This document shows, in pieces, positions 25,168 through 34,082 of a DNA stretch of 64,000 nucleotides (position 1 is its first letter; each line of letters starts with the position of its first letter). Origin of the DNA: Hyphomicrobium sp. (GTDB taxonomy: Bacteria > Pseudomonadota > Alphaproteobacteria > Rhizobiales > Hyphomicrobiaceae); contig JAKFUV010000013.1 of assembly GCA_021732485.1 (NCBI GenBank), forward strand, positions 73,347-137,346, given 5' to 3'. Under the pieces are notes generated by a model, which was given only the letters and a program-made list of their open reading frames with translations, ran no database searches and was not told where the DNA came from. Both the position numbers and the translations under genes were made by a program.

Positions 25168-25893
25168 TCAACGCTGGCGTGCGAGATAGGACAGAAATCG
25201 CGCTCGCGTTTCCGGCAGCGTTTGTTCGCGCGGATGCAGCACGCGCTCCGTGAGAAAATGCCCCGTCAGAGCGAACCCGGATGTGACGTCGGCGGCGGTG
25301 ACGGTGCCCGAGCGCTGCTTGGTGAGAAACTGCGGCAGCGCCAAAAGGCGCTCGCGATATGGCTCGCCGGCAGACGCTGAGACCGCGCGCCCCGTCTTCG
25401 GCGACACGTACAGCAGTTGATCGTTACTGCCCGTCGCGGCGCACTGGCTGAGATCGAGACCGAAGCCCAGTTCTTCAAGCAGGCCCAGTTCCCAGCGCAC
25501 CAGCAGCGCCGGCCAAACCGTCACGTCATCGAGGAAGCCGAGGACGAACAGCGTGATCTCATAGAGGTTGGGATGGGGATCGCGCTCGGGCAGCAGGCGC
25601 GTCAACGACATCATCGATGACAGGGCGGCAAGCGCGGCACTGTCATCCATCGATTCTGCGGCGAAGCCGCGTCGCAATTCAAGCGTGATATGGCCGAGCT
25701 GATCGCTGAGGCGGGCTTTCCAGGTTGCATCGACGTGATTGCCGGTTTGCAGAATGGGCCGAAGCTTGCGCGAGCGCCCGCCATGGACGAGGCCGAGATG
25801 GCGGCCGTGCGACCGGGTCCACAGTTCGACGACGGCCGCGGTCTCGCCGTGCGGGCGAACCGAGAGAACGATACCTTCATCGGACCACTGCAT
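25168..25893 (-). CDS. recO: DNA repair protein RecO
   Basis: RecO acts with RecF and RecR to load RecA onto SSB-coated single-stranded DNA and anneals complementary strands. The 241 residues show the N-terminal OB fold (WSDEGIVLSVRPHGETAAVVELWT... near 3-30, with GGRSRKLRPILQTG) and the helical C-domain. The Cys cluster of some RecO zinc sites is absent, and only one Cys is seen (SQCAATG). The start at 25893 lies 6 bases after the era stop, consistent with an operon in the order rnc-era-recO. The 168-bp repeat ends just beyond the stop. Confidence 0.94.
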   Translation of the reverse strand: MQWSDEGIVLSVRPHGETAAVVELWTRSHGRHLGLVHGGRSRKLRPILQTGNHVDATWKARLSDQLGHITLELRRGFAAESMDDSAALAALSSMMSLTRLLPERDPHPNLYEITLFVLGFLDDVTVWPALLVRWELGLLEELGFGLDLSQCAATGSNDQLLYVSPKTGRAVSASAGEPYRERLLALPQFLTKQRSGTVTAADVTSGFALTGHFLTERVLHPREQTLPETRARFLSYLARQR

Positions 25894-25899
25894 GCCGCG

Positions 25900-26838
25900 T
25901 CACGATTTCGGAAAGGGAAGTCCCATTTCCCGATAGCGCTCGGGATCGCTGCCCCAGTTTTCGCGCACCTTGACGAACAGGAACAAATGCACCGGGTGAT
26001 CGGCGATGTCGGCGATGGCGCGGCGCGCCTCCATCGAGATCTGTTTGATGGTCGCGCCATTCTTGCCAAGCACGATGGCTTTTTGCCCGTCGCGTTCGAC
26101 GAAGATGGTTTGTTCGATGCGGGCTGAGCCGTCTTTCAAGGTCTTCCAGCTCGTCGTCTCGACGGTGGTGGAATACGGCAGCTCTTCATGCAGCCAATGA
26201 TAGATGCGCTCGCGGGTGATTTCGGCGGCAAGCACACGCAACGGCGCGTCGGTGACATCATCTTCGGCGTAGTGCCAGGGCCCGAGCGGCATGGTTTCGG
26301 CGAGATAGGATTTGAGTGCGGGGACACCCTTGCCATTCGACGCCGAGATCATGAACAGCCGGTCGAAGCGGATCAAACCGTCAACATGCTTGGTGAGAGC
26401 CAGCAGACGCGGCTTGTCCTCGACGCGATCGATTTTGTTCAAGACGACGACGCGCTTCATGCGCGATGATTTGAGCTTGTCGATGATTTTGGCTGCGTCT
26501 TCGTCGACGCCGCGCGCCGCATCGAGCACCAGCACGACGACGTCGGCATCTTCAGCGCCGCCCCAGGCAGCGTCCACCATGGCGCGATCGAGACGGCGTT
26601 TGGGATTGAAGATGCCGGGTGTGTCGATGAACACCATCTGGCTGTCGCCTTCGAGCGCGATGCCGCGCACCGGCACGCGCGTCGTCTGCACTTTGTGCGA
26701 CACGATCGAGACCTTGACGCCAACCAGCGCATTGACCAGCGTCGACTTGCCGACATTGGTGGCGCCGAGGACCGCAACGAACCCACAACGGCGGTTTGGG
26801 GTCGCGGTCATGGCTGGCTCATTGTCTGCGTCAGACAT
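25900..26838 (-). CDS. era: GTPase Era
   Basis: Era is an essential GTPase that binds the 3' end of 16S rRNA and aids 30S assembly. In 312 residues the G1 motif is GATNVGKST (about 24-32), G3 is DTPG (FIDTPGIFNP), G4 is NKID (VVLNKIDRVED) and G5 lies near ISASNGKG. The C-terminal KH domain includes VLGKNGATIKQISMEARRAI. The N-end is about 15 residues longer than in E. coli, so MTATPNRR at residue 10 is an alternative start. The coding sequence overlaps the rnc stop by 8 bases and is followed after 6 bases by recO. Confidence 0.96.
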   Translation of the reverse strand: MSDADNEPAMTATPNRRCGFVAVLGATNVGKSTLVNALVGVKVSIVSHKVQTTRVPVRGIALEGDSQMVFIDTPGIFNPKRRLDRAMVDAAWGGAEDADVVVLVLDAARGVDEDAAKIIDKLKSSRMKRVVVLNKIDRVEDKPRLLALTKHVDGLIRFDRLFMISASNGKGVPALKSYLAETMPLGPWHYAEDDVTDAPLRVLAAEITRERIYHWLHEELPYSTTVETTSWKTLKDGSARIEQTIFVERDGQKAIVLGKNGATIKQISMEARRAIADIADHPVHLFLFVKVRENWGSDPERYREMGLPFPKS

Positions 26839-27538
26839 CGCTAACCTGTGCTCTCACGCCTTCGCGCGTTAATAAGGCGGTCGCTGCGGCCTGCTCGGCA
26901 ATGCGCTTCGAGGCGCCCTCGCCCTGCGCTGGCGCCCGGCCGCTGATCAGAACTTCGGCGGTGAAGCGCGGCGCGTGATCGGGTCCTTTACGCGCCACGA
27001 CAGTATATTTCGGCAGTGCCAAGCCCTGCCCTTGCGCCCATTCCTGCAGCGCCGATTTGGCGTCCACGGCGACTTCAGGCACCGGCTCCGATTGCTCTTT
27101 CCAGAGCTTGCGCACAACCCCACGGGCCTTGTCAAAGCCGCCATCGAGAAACACGGCGCCGAGGACGGCTTCAACGGCGTCGGCGAGGATCGTGGTTTTT
27201 TCCCTGCCACCGCTGTCGGCTTCGCTTTCCGACAGGATGAGATGATCGCCGAGGTCGATGGCGCGGGCGACGCGGGCACAGGCTTCACCCCGGACGAGAC
27301 GATTGTAGCGCCGCGCCAATTCGCCCTCGTTGGCGTCGGGATATTGCAGGTGCAGTACCTCAGCGATGGCAAGGCCGAGCACGCGATCGCCGATGAATTC
27401 GAGGCGCTCGTTGTCGGCGCGCTCGGATTTTCCGCCGCGCACGCTGGCATGCGTCAGGGCGCGTTCGATCAGCGCCACATCCTTGAAGCGATGGCCGAGC
27501 TTGGTTTCGAGAATTTTGAATTTACGGGGTCTCAGCAT
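26831..27538 (-). CDS. rnc: Ribonuclease III
   Basis: RNase III cuts double-stranded RNA in rRNA precursors, mRNAs and antisense pairs. The 235 residues have the nuclease signature NERLEFIGDRVLGL (about 43-56) with the acidic metal ligands, a second acidic site near ADAVEAVLGAVFLD, and a C-terminal double-strand RNA-binding domain (AKSALQEWAQGQG... to ...EGASKRIAEQAAA). It overlaps the era start by 8 bases, so the two are translationally coupled. The gene order lepB-rnc-era-recO is the classical one. Confidence 0.96.
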   Translation of the reverse strand: MLRPRKFKILETKLGHRFKDVALIERALTHASVRGGKSERADNERLEFIGDRVLGLAIAEVLHLQYPDANEGELARRYNRLVRGEACARVARAIDLGDHLILSESEADSGGREKTTILADAVEAVLGAVFLDGGFDKARGVVRKLWKEQSEPVPEVAVDAKSALQEWAQGQGLALPKYTVVARKGPDHAPRFTAEVLISGRAPAQGEGASKRIAEQAAATALLTREGVRAQVSDV

Positions 27539-27571
27539 GGCAATTTGATTGGCCGGCCAAATCGTTGGCCG

Positions 27572-28333
27572 CTAGCGGACCAGATTGAAGAACCTGTTCC
27601 AGCGAATGTCAAACGGCCATGACCACGGCGCCCACCACTGCATTTTACCTTCGTCCAGGAACGGGGCGGAGAAGAAGATGATCTCGGCGCGGCCGACAAA
27701 ATTTTCGAGCGGCACAAAGCCGACGGCGCTGCGCACCCGGCTGTCGGTCGAGTTGTCGCGGTTATCGCCCATCATGAAATAGTGGCCTTCTGGAACCTTG
27801 TACGGGGCGGTATTATCGAGCGCGCCATTGGGGTCGCTGTCGAGTACGTTGTAGCTCACACCGTTCGGCAGGGTTTCCTTGAAGACCGGAATGCGCCGGG
27901 CTTGCTCGCCATCCTCGTCGGTGACGAACTCGCCAGCGGGTTCCTTCGGGATGGCCTGGCCGTTGATGAACAACTGGCCGTCGCGCATTTGCACTTCATC
28001 ACCGGGCAGGCCGACCACGCGCTTGATGTAGTCGGTGGCGTTGTCGCGCGGCAGCTTGAAGACGGCGACGTCGCCACGCTCGGGCTCGGCTGAGAAAATG
28101 CGGCCTGAAAACAGATTGGGGCTGAACGGAAACGAATACTTCGAATACCCATAGGACAGCTTGGAGACGAACAGGTAATCGCCCTCAAGCAGCGTCTGCT
28201 TCATCGAGCCTGACGGAATGTTGAAGGGCTGATAGAAAAAAACCCGCACGAACATGGCGATGGCCAGCGCTTCGGCGACAATGATCACCGTTTCCAGCGC
28301 TCCAGACCGCTGCGCGCTCGAACGGCTGCTCAT
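27572..28333 (-). CDS. lepB: Signal peptidase I
   Basis: LepB removes signal peptides from exported proteins at the outer face of the inner membrane. The 253 residues begin with a membrane helix (about 13-33) followed by the catalytic Ser43 in IPSGSM. The general-base Lys lies in DYIKRVVGLPGD, and the C-terminal box GDNRDNSTDSR is present. I set the start at ATG 28333, which has GGGAG 7 bases upstream; the frame opens about 33 codons earlier without family-like sequence. It is 33 bases upstream of rnc. The 227 bases before it, up to acpS, are empty. Confidence 0.95.
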   Translation of the reverse strand: MSSRSSAQRSGALETVIIVAEALAIAMFVRVFFYQPFNIPSGSMKQTLLEGDYLFVSKLSYGYSKYSFPFSPNLFSGRIFSAEPERGDVAVFKLPRDNATDYIKRVVGLPGDEVQMRDGQLFINGQAIPKEPAGEFVTDEDGEQARRIPVFKETLPNGVSYNVLDSDPNGALDNTAPYKVPEGHYFMMGDNRDNSTDSRVRSAVGFVPLENFVGRAEIIFFSAPFLDEGKMQWWAPWSWPFDIRWNRFFNLVR

Positions 28334-28560
28334 TCGTGGCTCCCAAGGCTGACTGTCATCGCCGGACGGGGTGAGCCGGGGGCGTTCTAAACACAAGTTG
28401 CCCGCTATAGCGGCTTTGAGGGCCGTTCGCAATCATTGGGCGGCATCCGCGATTATGACGCAAACGACCGAAAACAAAGGCGGAAGATGACCTGACGCTG
28501 TGCTGTGGTCTGCATACGGCTCTGGACGAGCTTAAAGCCGCATCCGGGTCGTCCCGGCAG

Positions 28561-28977
28561 TCAGCCTCGCCGGTCATCCATCGTGCGGACGGCGCTGATG
28601 ATGACCATGGCTTCGGCCAGCGGATACTCGTCGGTGAGCGTCAAATCGATGCGCGGGTGATAGCCGTCCGGGATCAGGCGGGCCAAGTGTTCAGCGGCGC
28701 CGCCGGTCAGCTTGAAGGTCGGCCGGCCGCTGGCAGCGTTAACGACGCCGATGTCGCGAAAATACACGCCGTCGCGAAAGCCGGTGCCGAGCGCCTTGGT
28801 CAGCGCTTCTTTGGCGGCGAAGCGCTTGGCGAAGGTGGCGGCGGGATGGGCGCGGCTGGCGGCTTTGCGGCGTTCGACATCGGTGAAGACCCGCTGCAAA
28901 AACCGATCACCGAAACGGCCAATGGTTTTTTCGATGCGGCGGATGTCGCAGAGATCGTTGCCGATGCCGAGGATCAT
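28561..28977 (-). CDS. acpS: Holo-[acyl-carrier-protein] synthase
   Basis: AcpS moves 4'-phosphopantetheine from CoA to acyl carrier protein. The 138 residues contain the family motifs [13 protein letters not shown] at the N-end with the Mg-binding Asp8, and [18 protein letters not shown] near 50-67. The start overlaps the pdxJ stop in an ATGA arrangement (28974-28977), so the two are translationally coupled. Order and coupling match other Hyphomicrobiales. Confidence 0.95.
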   Translation of the reverse strand: MILGIGNDLCDIRRIEKTIGRFGDRFLQRVFTDVERRKAASRAHPAATFAKRFAAKEALTKALGTGFRDGVYFRDIGVVNAASGRPTFKLTGGAAEHLARLIPDGYHPRIDLTLTDEYPLAEAMVIISAVRTMDDRRG

Positions 28978-29855
28978 AGGGCCGGTCGCCGCGCGTCTAC
29001 GGTGCGCGCGTCGTCCATCAGCTGGCGCATGCGGCGGACCGCGCTCGATAAGCCGCAGAAGATCGCTTCGCCCATGAGGAAGTGGCCGATGTTGAGTTCG
29101 ACGATTTCTGGCAAGCGGGCTATCGCGGCGACGGTGTTGTAGGTCAAGCCGTGACCGGCATGGACTTCAAGTCCGGCGCTCGCGGCAGCGGTGGCGGCGA
29201 CGGCGTGGCGCTGGAGTTCGCGCGCAACCCCGGCGGCATCGTGATCGAGCGCCAAGTGACAATAGCGTCCAGTGTGCAATTCGACGATGTCGGCGCCGAG
29301 ACGGGCAGCCGCTTCGATGGTTGCTGGATCCGGTTCGATGAACAGCGACACGCGAATGCCGGCCTCTTTCAAGGCGGCGATATAAGGCTTCAGCGTTTTT
29401 TCAACACCGATGACCGCGAGGCCGCCTTCGGTGGTGCGTTCTTCGCGCCGCTCGGGAACCAGGCAGCAGGCGTGTGGGATGTGGCGCAGCGCGATTTTAA
29501 GCATCTCGTCCGTCGCCGCCATTTCGAGATTGAGCGGCCGGGTGATTTCATTTTTGAGACGCGTGATGTCGGTATCGGAAATGTGCCGGCGGTCTTCACG
29601 CAGATGCGCGGTGATGCCGTCGGCGCCGCCTTCAATGGCGAGGTGGGCGGCACGCAGCGGATCTGGATGCAAGCCGCCGCGCGCGTTGCGAACCGTCGCG
29701 ACGTGATCGATGTTGATGCCGAGGCGAAGGGCGCGCGCTGGCGGCATCGCTGGTGCTGTTTCACGCGGGGCGTCTTGCGGCAGCGACACTGCTGATTGCA
29801 ATTTTTCCGCGAGTGACTTTGGCGCGCGAGGCTTTGGCGCAAGAGGTTGGGGCAT
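28974..29855 (-). CDS. pdxJ: Pyridoxine 5'-phosphate synthase
   Basis: PdxJ joins 1-deoxyxylulose 5-phosphate and 3-amino-2-oxopropyl phosphate to make vitamin B6 phosphate. The TIM-barrel core starts at [17 protein letters not shown] and includes [14 protein letters not shown], the catalytic Glu region (LEMAATDEM) and [12 protein letters not shown]. With the ATG at 29855 the protein has 293 residues, about 36 more than usual; the extension is Pro/Ala-rich. ATG 29747 would give 257 residues, nearer the family norm, but neither has a clear ribosome-binding site. A palindromic repeat element ends 17 bases before 29855. It is coupled to acpS by a 4-base overlap. Confidence 0.93.
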   Translation of the reverse strand: MPQPLAPKPRAPKSLAEKLQSAVSLPQDAPRETAPAMPPARALRLGINIDHVATVRNARGGLHPDPLRAAHLAIEGGADGITAHLREDRRHISDTDITRLKNEITRPLNLEMAATDEMLKIALRHIPHACCLVPERREERTTEGGLAVIGVEKTLKPYIAALKEAGIRVSLFIEPDPATIEAAARLGADIVELHTGRYCHLALDHDAAGVARELQRHAVAATAAASAGLEVHAGHGLTYNTVAAIARLPEIVELNIGHFLMGEAIFCGLSSAVRRMRQLMDDARTVDARRPAL

Positions 29856-29871
29856 GAGTGTCCGTCGTGTC

Positions 29872-29977
29872 CTAGAGCATTTTCCGACGAAGTGAATGCC
29901 AGTTCGTCGTCAGAAAATGCGACAAAGCATAATACGAGAGCGCCGATCTGAGTCGGTCAGATCGCAAAGCGCTCTAG
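29872..29977. repeat. 106-bp palindromic repeat element in the pdxJ operon
   Basis: The ends are CTAGAGC and GCTCTAG. Inside lie a strong hairpin (GCATTTTC-CGACGAA / TTCGTCG-GAAAATGC, 29877-29920) and a second one (GATCTGA / TCAGATC, about 29944-29962). The layout is like a small dispersed extragenic element of rhizobia (recalled, not searched). It sits between the DUF2062 gene and pdxJ. Confidence 0.75.
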
Positions 29978-30017
29978 TGGCGACCACCGCCGCCCGCCGT
30001 ACGACGCCGGTCGCCGA

Positions 30018-30695
30018 TCAAGCGTCGTGGTGTGGCATGAGTGAGCGGCGTGTCTGAAACAGGCGCACGGCTCTGCGTGTAGGATAGTAGCTCAAGGCTG
30101 CTGCAATCAAGCCGATCAGCATCCCGCCCAGCGCCAATGGACGTAAAATCAACGACAGGTTAACGACGGCGGCGTCGATGACTTGCGGCGTCGGCTGGCG
30201 GATCGACGCGCTGATGAGGCTCGCACTGTCGGACAGGTTGGACGCCAGATGTTCAGCCGCATAGGCTGGATCGAGGCCGAGCATCCAGGCGCCGGCGACG
30301 TAGGACGCACTCCAGATCGCCGGCCAGCTCAGCGGATTGCCGACGAAGGTTCCAAGCAGTGCGGCGGCCACTGAAACGCGCATCATGTAGGCAAGCCCGC
30401 CGGCGAGAAGCATTTGCGCGCCGAAGAAGGGTGTGCAGGCGGCGAACACGCCGAGGGCGCCGCCGAGCGCAATTTGATGCGGCGTCGCATGAACACGCAA
30501 CAAACGGCGCCACAGGTAGGCGACGCGTTTGCCAAACTGTTGTCGGTCGCGCGATGGGTTCGCGGTGCTGGCGGCTAGCGGTTGCAACGGTCGTTCTCCT
30601 GACACGCGGCCGTGACGCAGACGCGACAGCGTCATGGCCGGCGCGAAACCACCTGATGCCCGCGCCCGCCGCGCGAATCCTAGGGGCTTAATCAT
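30018..30695 (-). CDS. DUF2062 membrane protein
   Basis: This encodes 225 residues. A basic N-terminal region of about 60 residues precedes the DUF2062 core, seen as ATPHQIALGGALGVFAACTPFFGAQ, followed by membrane helices near 95-115 (MLLAGGLAYMMRVSVAAALLG) with the GNPLSWPAIW motif, and another pair near the C-end (LRPLALGGMLIGLIAAAL). It is an inner-membrane protein of unknown role. Its start overlaps the rsh stop by 4 bases (30692-30695), so it is co-translated with the stringent-response enzyme; a link to envelope or lipid metabolism has been suggested by context elsewhere but is not proven. Confidence 0.88.
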   Translation of the reverse strand: MIKPLGFARRARASGGFAPAMTLSRLRHGRVSGERPLQPLAASTANPSRDRQQFGKRVAYLWRRLLRVHATPHQIALGGALGVFAACTPFFGAQMLLAGGLAYMMRVSVAAALLGTFVGNPLSWPAIWSASYVAGAWMLGLDPAYAAEHLASNLSDSASLISASIRQPTPQVIDAAVVNLSLILRPLALGGMLIGLIAAALSYYPTRRAVRLFQTRRSLMPHHDA

Positions 30696-32998
30696 TCGAA
30701 CAGGCGCTCGACTTTTGCAACCGTTGCCTGCGCCCGCAAGCCGGCAACGATGTGATTCAAATGCACCAGGTCGAACACCTCGAGCTCGATCGTGATGACC
30801 GTGAAATCAGCGGCCCGGCGCACCATCCTGACATTATCGATGTTGCCGCCGCTCTCACCGATGGTCTTGGCGATTTCAGCCAGCGTGCCGGGCGAGTTGA
30901 CGGCCGTGACCGAAATGCGGGCCGGGAAACGCTGCGGGTTATCGGGATCGATGTCCCACGTGACGTCGATCCATCCCTGATGCTCGAAGTCATTCAATCG
31001 CGGCGAGTGAATCTGGAAAATCCTGATGCCTTCGCCGGGCGACATGACGCCAATGATGCGATCGCCGGGGACGGCGCCGCCGGGTTCAAACAGCACCGGC
31101 AGATCGCCGTTCGGCCCGCGGATTGAAATGGCGGTCGTCGTGTCGCCCTCGGCGGCGCGGAATTTAAGGCTCAAGACCTTGTCGATGTTGAACCAGCCGT
31201 CCTGGGCTTGGGCGCGGCCAAAACGTCTGGAGGGCTTGTACTTCTCGCCGGATGCCATGGCGGCGGGCGACGGCATCACCGCCGCCATCAGCTCGTGCAG
31301 TGGAATATCATTGCGGCCGACGGCACACAGCACGTCGTCCGCCGACTTGAGCTGGAAGCGTGGCGCGGCGGCACGAATTTTTTCCTCCGAGTAGTCGGCG
31401 CCGCTGCCGGTGACCGTCGACATGACGAGCTGGCGGCCAAGCTCGGTGTAGCGGCGCTTCTCAGCTTCTCGTGCGGCGCGACGGATGGCGGCACGGGCCC
31501 GGCCGGTGACGGCGAAAGCTTCCCAGGTTATTGGCCGAACATGCGACTTTGACGTTTCGATCGTCACCTCATCGCCGTTGCGCAAGCGCGTGTCGATCGG
31601 CACGTGACGGCCGTTGATGTACGCTGAGACGGCTTCGTTGCCGATGGTGGTGTGGACCGCATAGGCGAAATCGAGTGGCGTGGCGCCGCGCGGCAGGGCG
31701 ATCAAGCGGCCCTTCGGCGTAAAGCAGAAGACCTGATCCTGGAAAAGTTCGAGCTTCGTGTGTTCGAGAAATTCTTCCGGGTTTTCCGATGACAACAATG
31801 TGCCGATCATGACGCGCAAGCGGCCGTAGGGACTGTTGTCGGCGTCGCGCGTCGAGGTTGCCGTGACGGCGGCGCCATTGACCGCGCCGTGCGCGCCAGC
31901 CGTTCCCGCCGATGCGGGAGCCAGCGACTTGGGAGCATTGAGCATGACGGCCGTTTGGAAGGCGCGTTGCTCCTTGTAGAGCGCGTGCGCGGCGATGCCA
32001 TACTCGGCAACGCGATGCATGGCAGCGGTGCGGATCTGCAATTCGACACGCTGATGGCGCGGGCCATAAACCGTGGTGTGGATCGACTGATAGTTGTTGC
32101 GCTTCGGCGCAGAGATGTAATCCTTAAATCGTCCGGGGACCGTGCCCCAAGTCGTATGCACGATACCGAGCGCGCGATAGCAATCATCGATGGTGTCGAC
32201 TATGACGCGAAACGCGAACAGATCCGAGAGCTGTTCGAGGCCGATCTGTTTGTGCTCCATCTTGCTCCAGATGGCGTAAGGCTTTTTCTCACGGCCGGAG
32301 GCTTCGGCCTTGATGCCAGCGTCGGAGAATTTGCGCGCCAACGCTTGGCGGATTTCTTCGACCAAACCCTTGTTGCGATCACGCAATTCGACAAGCTTGC
32401 CGGTGACCGTTTGGTAGGCGTCGGGATGCAGCCAGCGGAAAGCGTGCTCTTCGAGTTCTTCGCGCAGCGCCTGCATACCCATAAGGCCGGCGAGCGGCGC
32501 GTAGATGTCGAGTGTCTCCTCGGAGTTGCGCCGCCGGCTTTCGGGCTTCATGTGTTCGAGCGTGCGCATGTTGTGCAAACGGTCGGCGAGTTTGACCAGC
32601 AGCACGCGGATGTCGCTTGAGATGGCGATCAGAAGTTTGCGGAAGTTTTCTGCCTGCTCAGCTTTTTTGGAGACGAGATCGAGGCGCTTGATCTTGGTCA
32701 GGCCGTCAACCAGCGTGCCGATCTCAGAGCCGAACAGCTGGTCGATTTCGGTGCGCGTTGCGTCGGTGTCTTCGATCACGTCATGCAGCAACGCCGTCGC
32801 GATCGTGGCGTCGTCGAGCTTTAAGTCGGTGAGGATGGCTGCGACTTCGAGGGGGTGCGAGAAGTAAGGCGCGCCGGACGCCCGCTTCTGGGTGCCGTGC
32901 GCCTTCATGGCGTAGACGTAGGCGCGGTTCAGCAGCGCTTCGTCGGCTTTCGGGTCGTATTTGAGAACACGTTCGACGAGTTCGTATTGGCGCATCAT
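30692..32998 (-). CDS. rsh: Bifunctional (p)ppGpp synthetase/hydrolase Rsh (RelA/SpoT)
   Basis: Rsh makes and degrades the alarmone (p)ppGpp and so controls the stringent response. The 768 residues show, in order: the HD hydrolase domain (HPLEVAAIL... LLHDVIEDT, about 45-150), the synthetase domain (about 240-350, with AFRVIVDTIDDCYRALG and YQSIHTTVYGP), a TGS domain (FTPKGRLIALPRGATPLDFAYAVH), a helical region and a C-terminal ACT domain (RISVTAVNSPGTLAEIAKTIGESGGNI). Both HD and synthetase motifs look intact, as expected for the single alphaproteobacterial Rsh. It lies 150 bases downstream of rpoZ and overlaps the DUF2062 gene. Confidence 0.96.
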   Translation of the reverse strand: MMRQYELVERVLKYDPKADEALLNRAYVYAMKAHGTQKRASGAPYFSHPLEVAAILTDLKLDDATIATALLHDVIEDTDATRTEIDQLFGSEIGTLVDGLTKIKRLDLVSKKAEQAENFRKLLIAISSDIRVLLVKLADRLHNMRTLEHMKPESRRRNSEETLDIYAPLAGLMGMQALREELEEHAFRWLHPDAYQTVTGKLVELRDRNKGLVEEIRQALARKFSDAGIKAEASGREKKPYAIWSKMEHKQIGLEQLSDLFAFRVIVDTIDDCYRALGIVHTTWGTVPGRFKDYISAPKRNNYQSIHTTVYGPRHQRVELQIRTAAMHRVAEYGIAAHALYKEQRAFQTAVMLNAPKSLAPASAGTAGAHGAVNGAAVTATSTRDADNSPYGRLRVMIGTLLSSENPEEFLEHTKLELFQDQVFCFTPKGRLIALPRGATPLDFAYAVHTTIGNEAVSAYINGRHVPIDTRLRNGDEVTIETSKSHVRPITWEAFAVTGRARAAIRRAAREAEKRRYTELGRQLVMSTVTGSGADYSEEKIRAAAPRFQLKSADDVLCAVGRNDIPLHELMAAVMPSPAAMASGEKYKPSRRFGRAQAQDGWFNIDKVLSLKFRAAEGDTTTAISIRGPNGDLPVLFEPGGAVPGDRIIGVMSPGEGIRIFQIHSPRLNDFEHQGWIDVTWDIDPDNPQRFPARISVTAVNSPGTLAEIAKTIGESGGNIDNVRMVRRAADFTVITIELEVFDLVHLNHIVAGLRAQATVAKVERLFE

Positions 32999-33149
32999 GA
33001 ACCGGCACGCTCCTTCGCCGGGAAGCGTAGCCGAAGACGCGGCTAAAACAAAAGAAACGCTTTAGCCATGCCGCACTTGCGCTGCAACCTTTGCCCTGGC
33101 GACTTTGACGCAGCAGCGCGCGCCAAGGGTCGTCGCGGCGCGTTGCAGA

Positions 33150-33614
33150 TCAACGCATCCGATCGCGCGGGTCACGATCACGATCGCGCTCACGCTCACG
33201 CGGTCCTCCGGTCGAGCCAATGTTCGCCGACGGCTCCAGCGGTGTCATGCTTTCAAGACCGCGCAGCAATTGCTCTTCGGTCATGACATCGACCTGCGTA
33301 TCGCTCGATGCGTCGTCGCGGCCGAGCTGCGGCGCCCGGCGATCCGGTGGCAGCAACGGCGCGGCCACGGCTTCCGGTTCGTCAACTTCGGTGTTTTTCT
33401 GGATCGAGTTGATCAGCGTCTCGCGCATGTCGTCGGGCGCCATCATCCGGTCGGCGATTTCGCGCAAAGCGATGACCGGGTTTTTGTCGTTGTCGGCGGC
33501 AACGGTGATCGAGCTGCCGTTGGCGATGGCGCGCGCCCGATGCGCGGCGAGGAGGACGAGTTCAAAGCGGTTCGGAATTTTGTCGACGCAATCTTCGACG
33601 GTAACTCGAGCCAT
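33150..33614 (-). CDS. rpoZ: RNA polymerase omega subunit
   Basis: Omega helps assemble RNA polymerase by holding beta-prime, and in E. coli it forms part of a ppGpp site. The N-terminal 65 residues match the family ([24 protein letters not shown]..., then [12 protein letters not shown]). At 154 residues the protein is longer than the 91 of E. coli; the extra C-terminal part is disordered and ends in a run of alternating Arg with Asp or Glu ([10 protein letters not shown]). Its place directly upstream of rsh is the usual one. GGAAGGACTC lies before the ATG. Confidence 0.95.
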   Translation of the reverse strand: MARVTVEDCVDKIPNRFELVLLAAHRARAIANGSSITVAADNDKNPVIALREIADRMMAPDDMRETLINSIQKNTEVDEPEAVAAPLLPPDRRAPQLGRDDASSDTQVDVMTEEQLLRGLESMTPLEPSANIGSTGGPRERERDRDRDPRDRMR

Positions 33615-34082
33615 CAGGGAGTCCTTCCGGTGATAAATTCAACGCTAAAAAAAGGATTTTGTGGGCGCAGGGAGTCGACGGGACTGCCTCTCAGCACCTC
33701 GGACTCGCGAATAGGCATGAACTCGCAAAAAAATCAAGCAATGATCGGTAAATGGCAGCCGCCAGGCGGGCACGCAGCTAGGCGAGATGCGGCATCGGCC
33801 GTTGATTGCCTCTGATTTTCAGGCACTAAGTCCGCTGGCCGGCGTTTACAAAAGCCAATTGAATGGTTGTCACAAATATGTCGCGATTGTCGCGCCACAA
33901 GAAAGTCTGTTATCTCCAGAGCCGTCTATTCTACGCCGCAGGAATTGGCCAAAACCTACCGCGACCGGTTGGGATTTCTGCGCTCGATTGGTCATTCGGT
34001 CATTAGCGCCGCGCTTTGCCGACCCATGCCGCCAGTCTCATTTCTGACGCGTCGTGACGGAGATTAACGAAAGTTTTCAAAT
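33615..34082. other. Divergent intergenic region
   Basis: About 470 bases separate rpoZ (minus) from the NYN gene (plus). It should carry both promoters. Short open frames within it have no supporting motif. I looked for a permuted tmRNA because smpB is near and saw none. Confidence 0.5.

Noticed and set aside
24682..25171. Short minus-strand frames sharing an identical stretch in both 168-bp repeats
   Set aside because: The similarity is explained by the DNA repeat itself; both strands are open and neither has a convincing start or ribosome-binding site.
33615..34082. Possible tmRNA (ssrA) gene
   Set aside because: smpB is near, but I could not find the paired acceptor ends, a T-arm or an Ala-rich tag frame ending in the usual residues.
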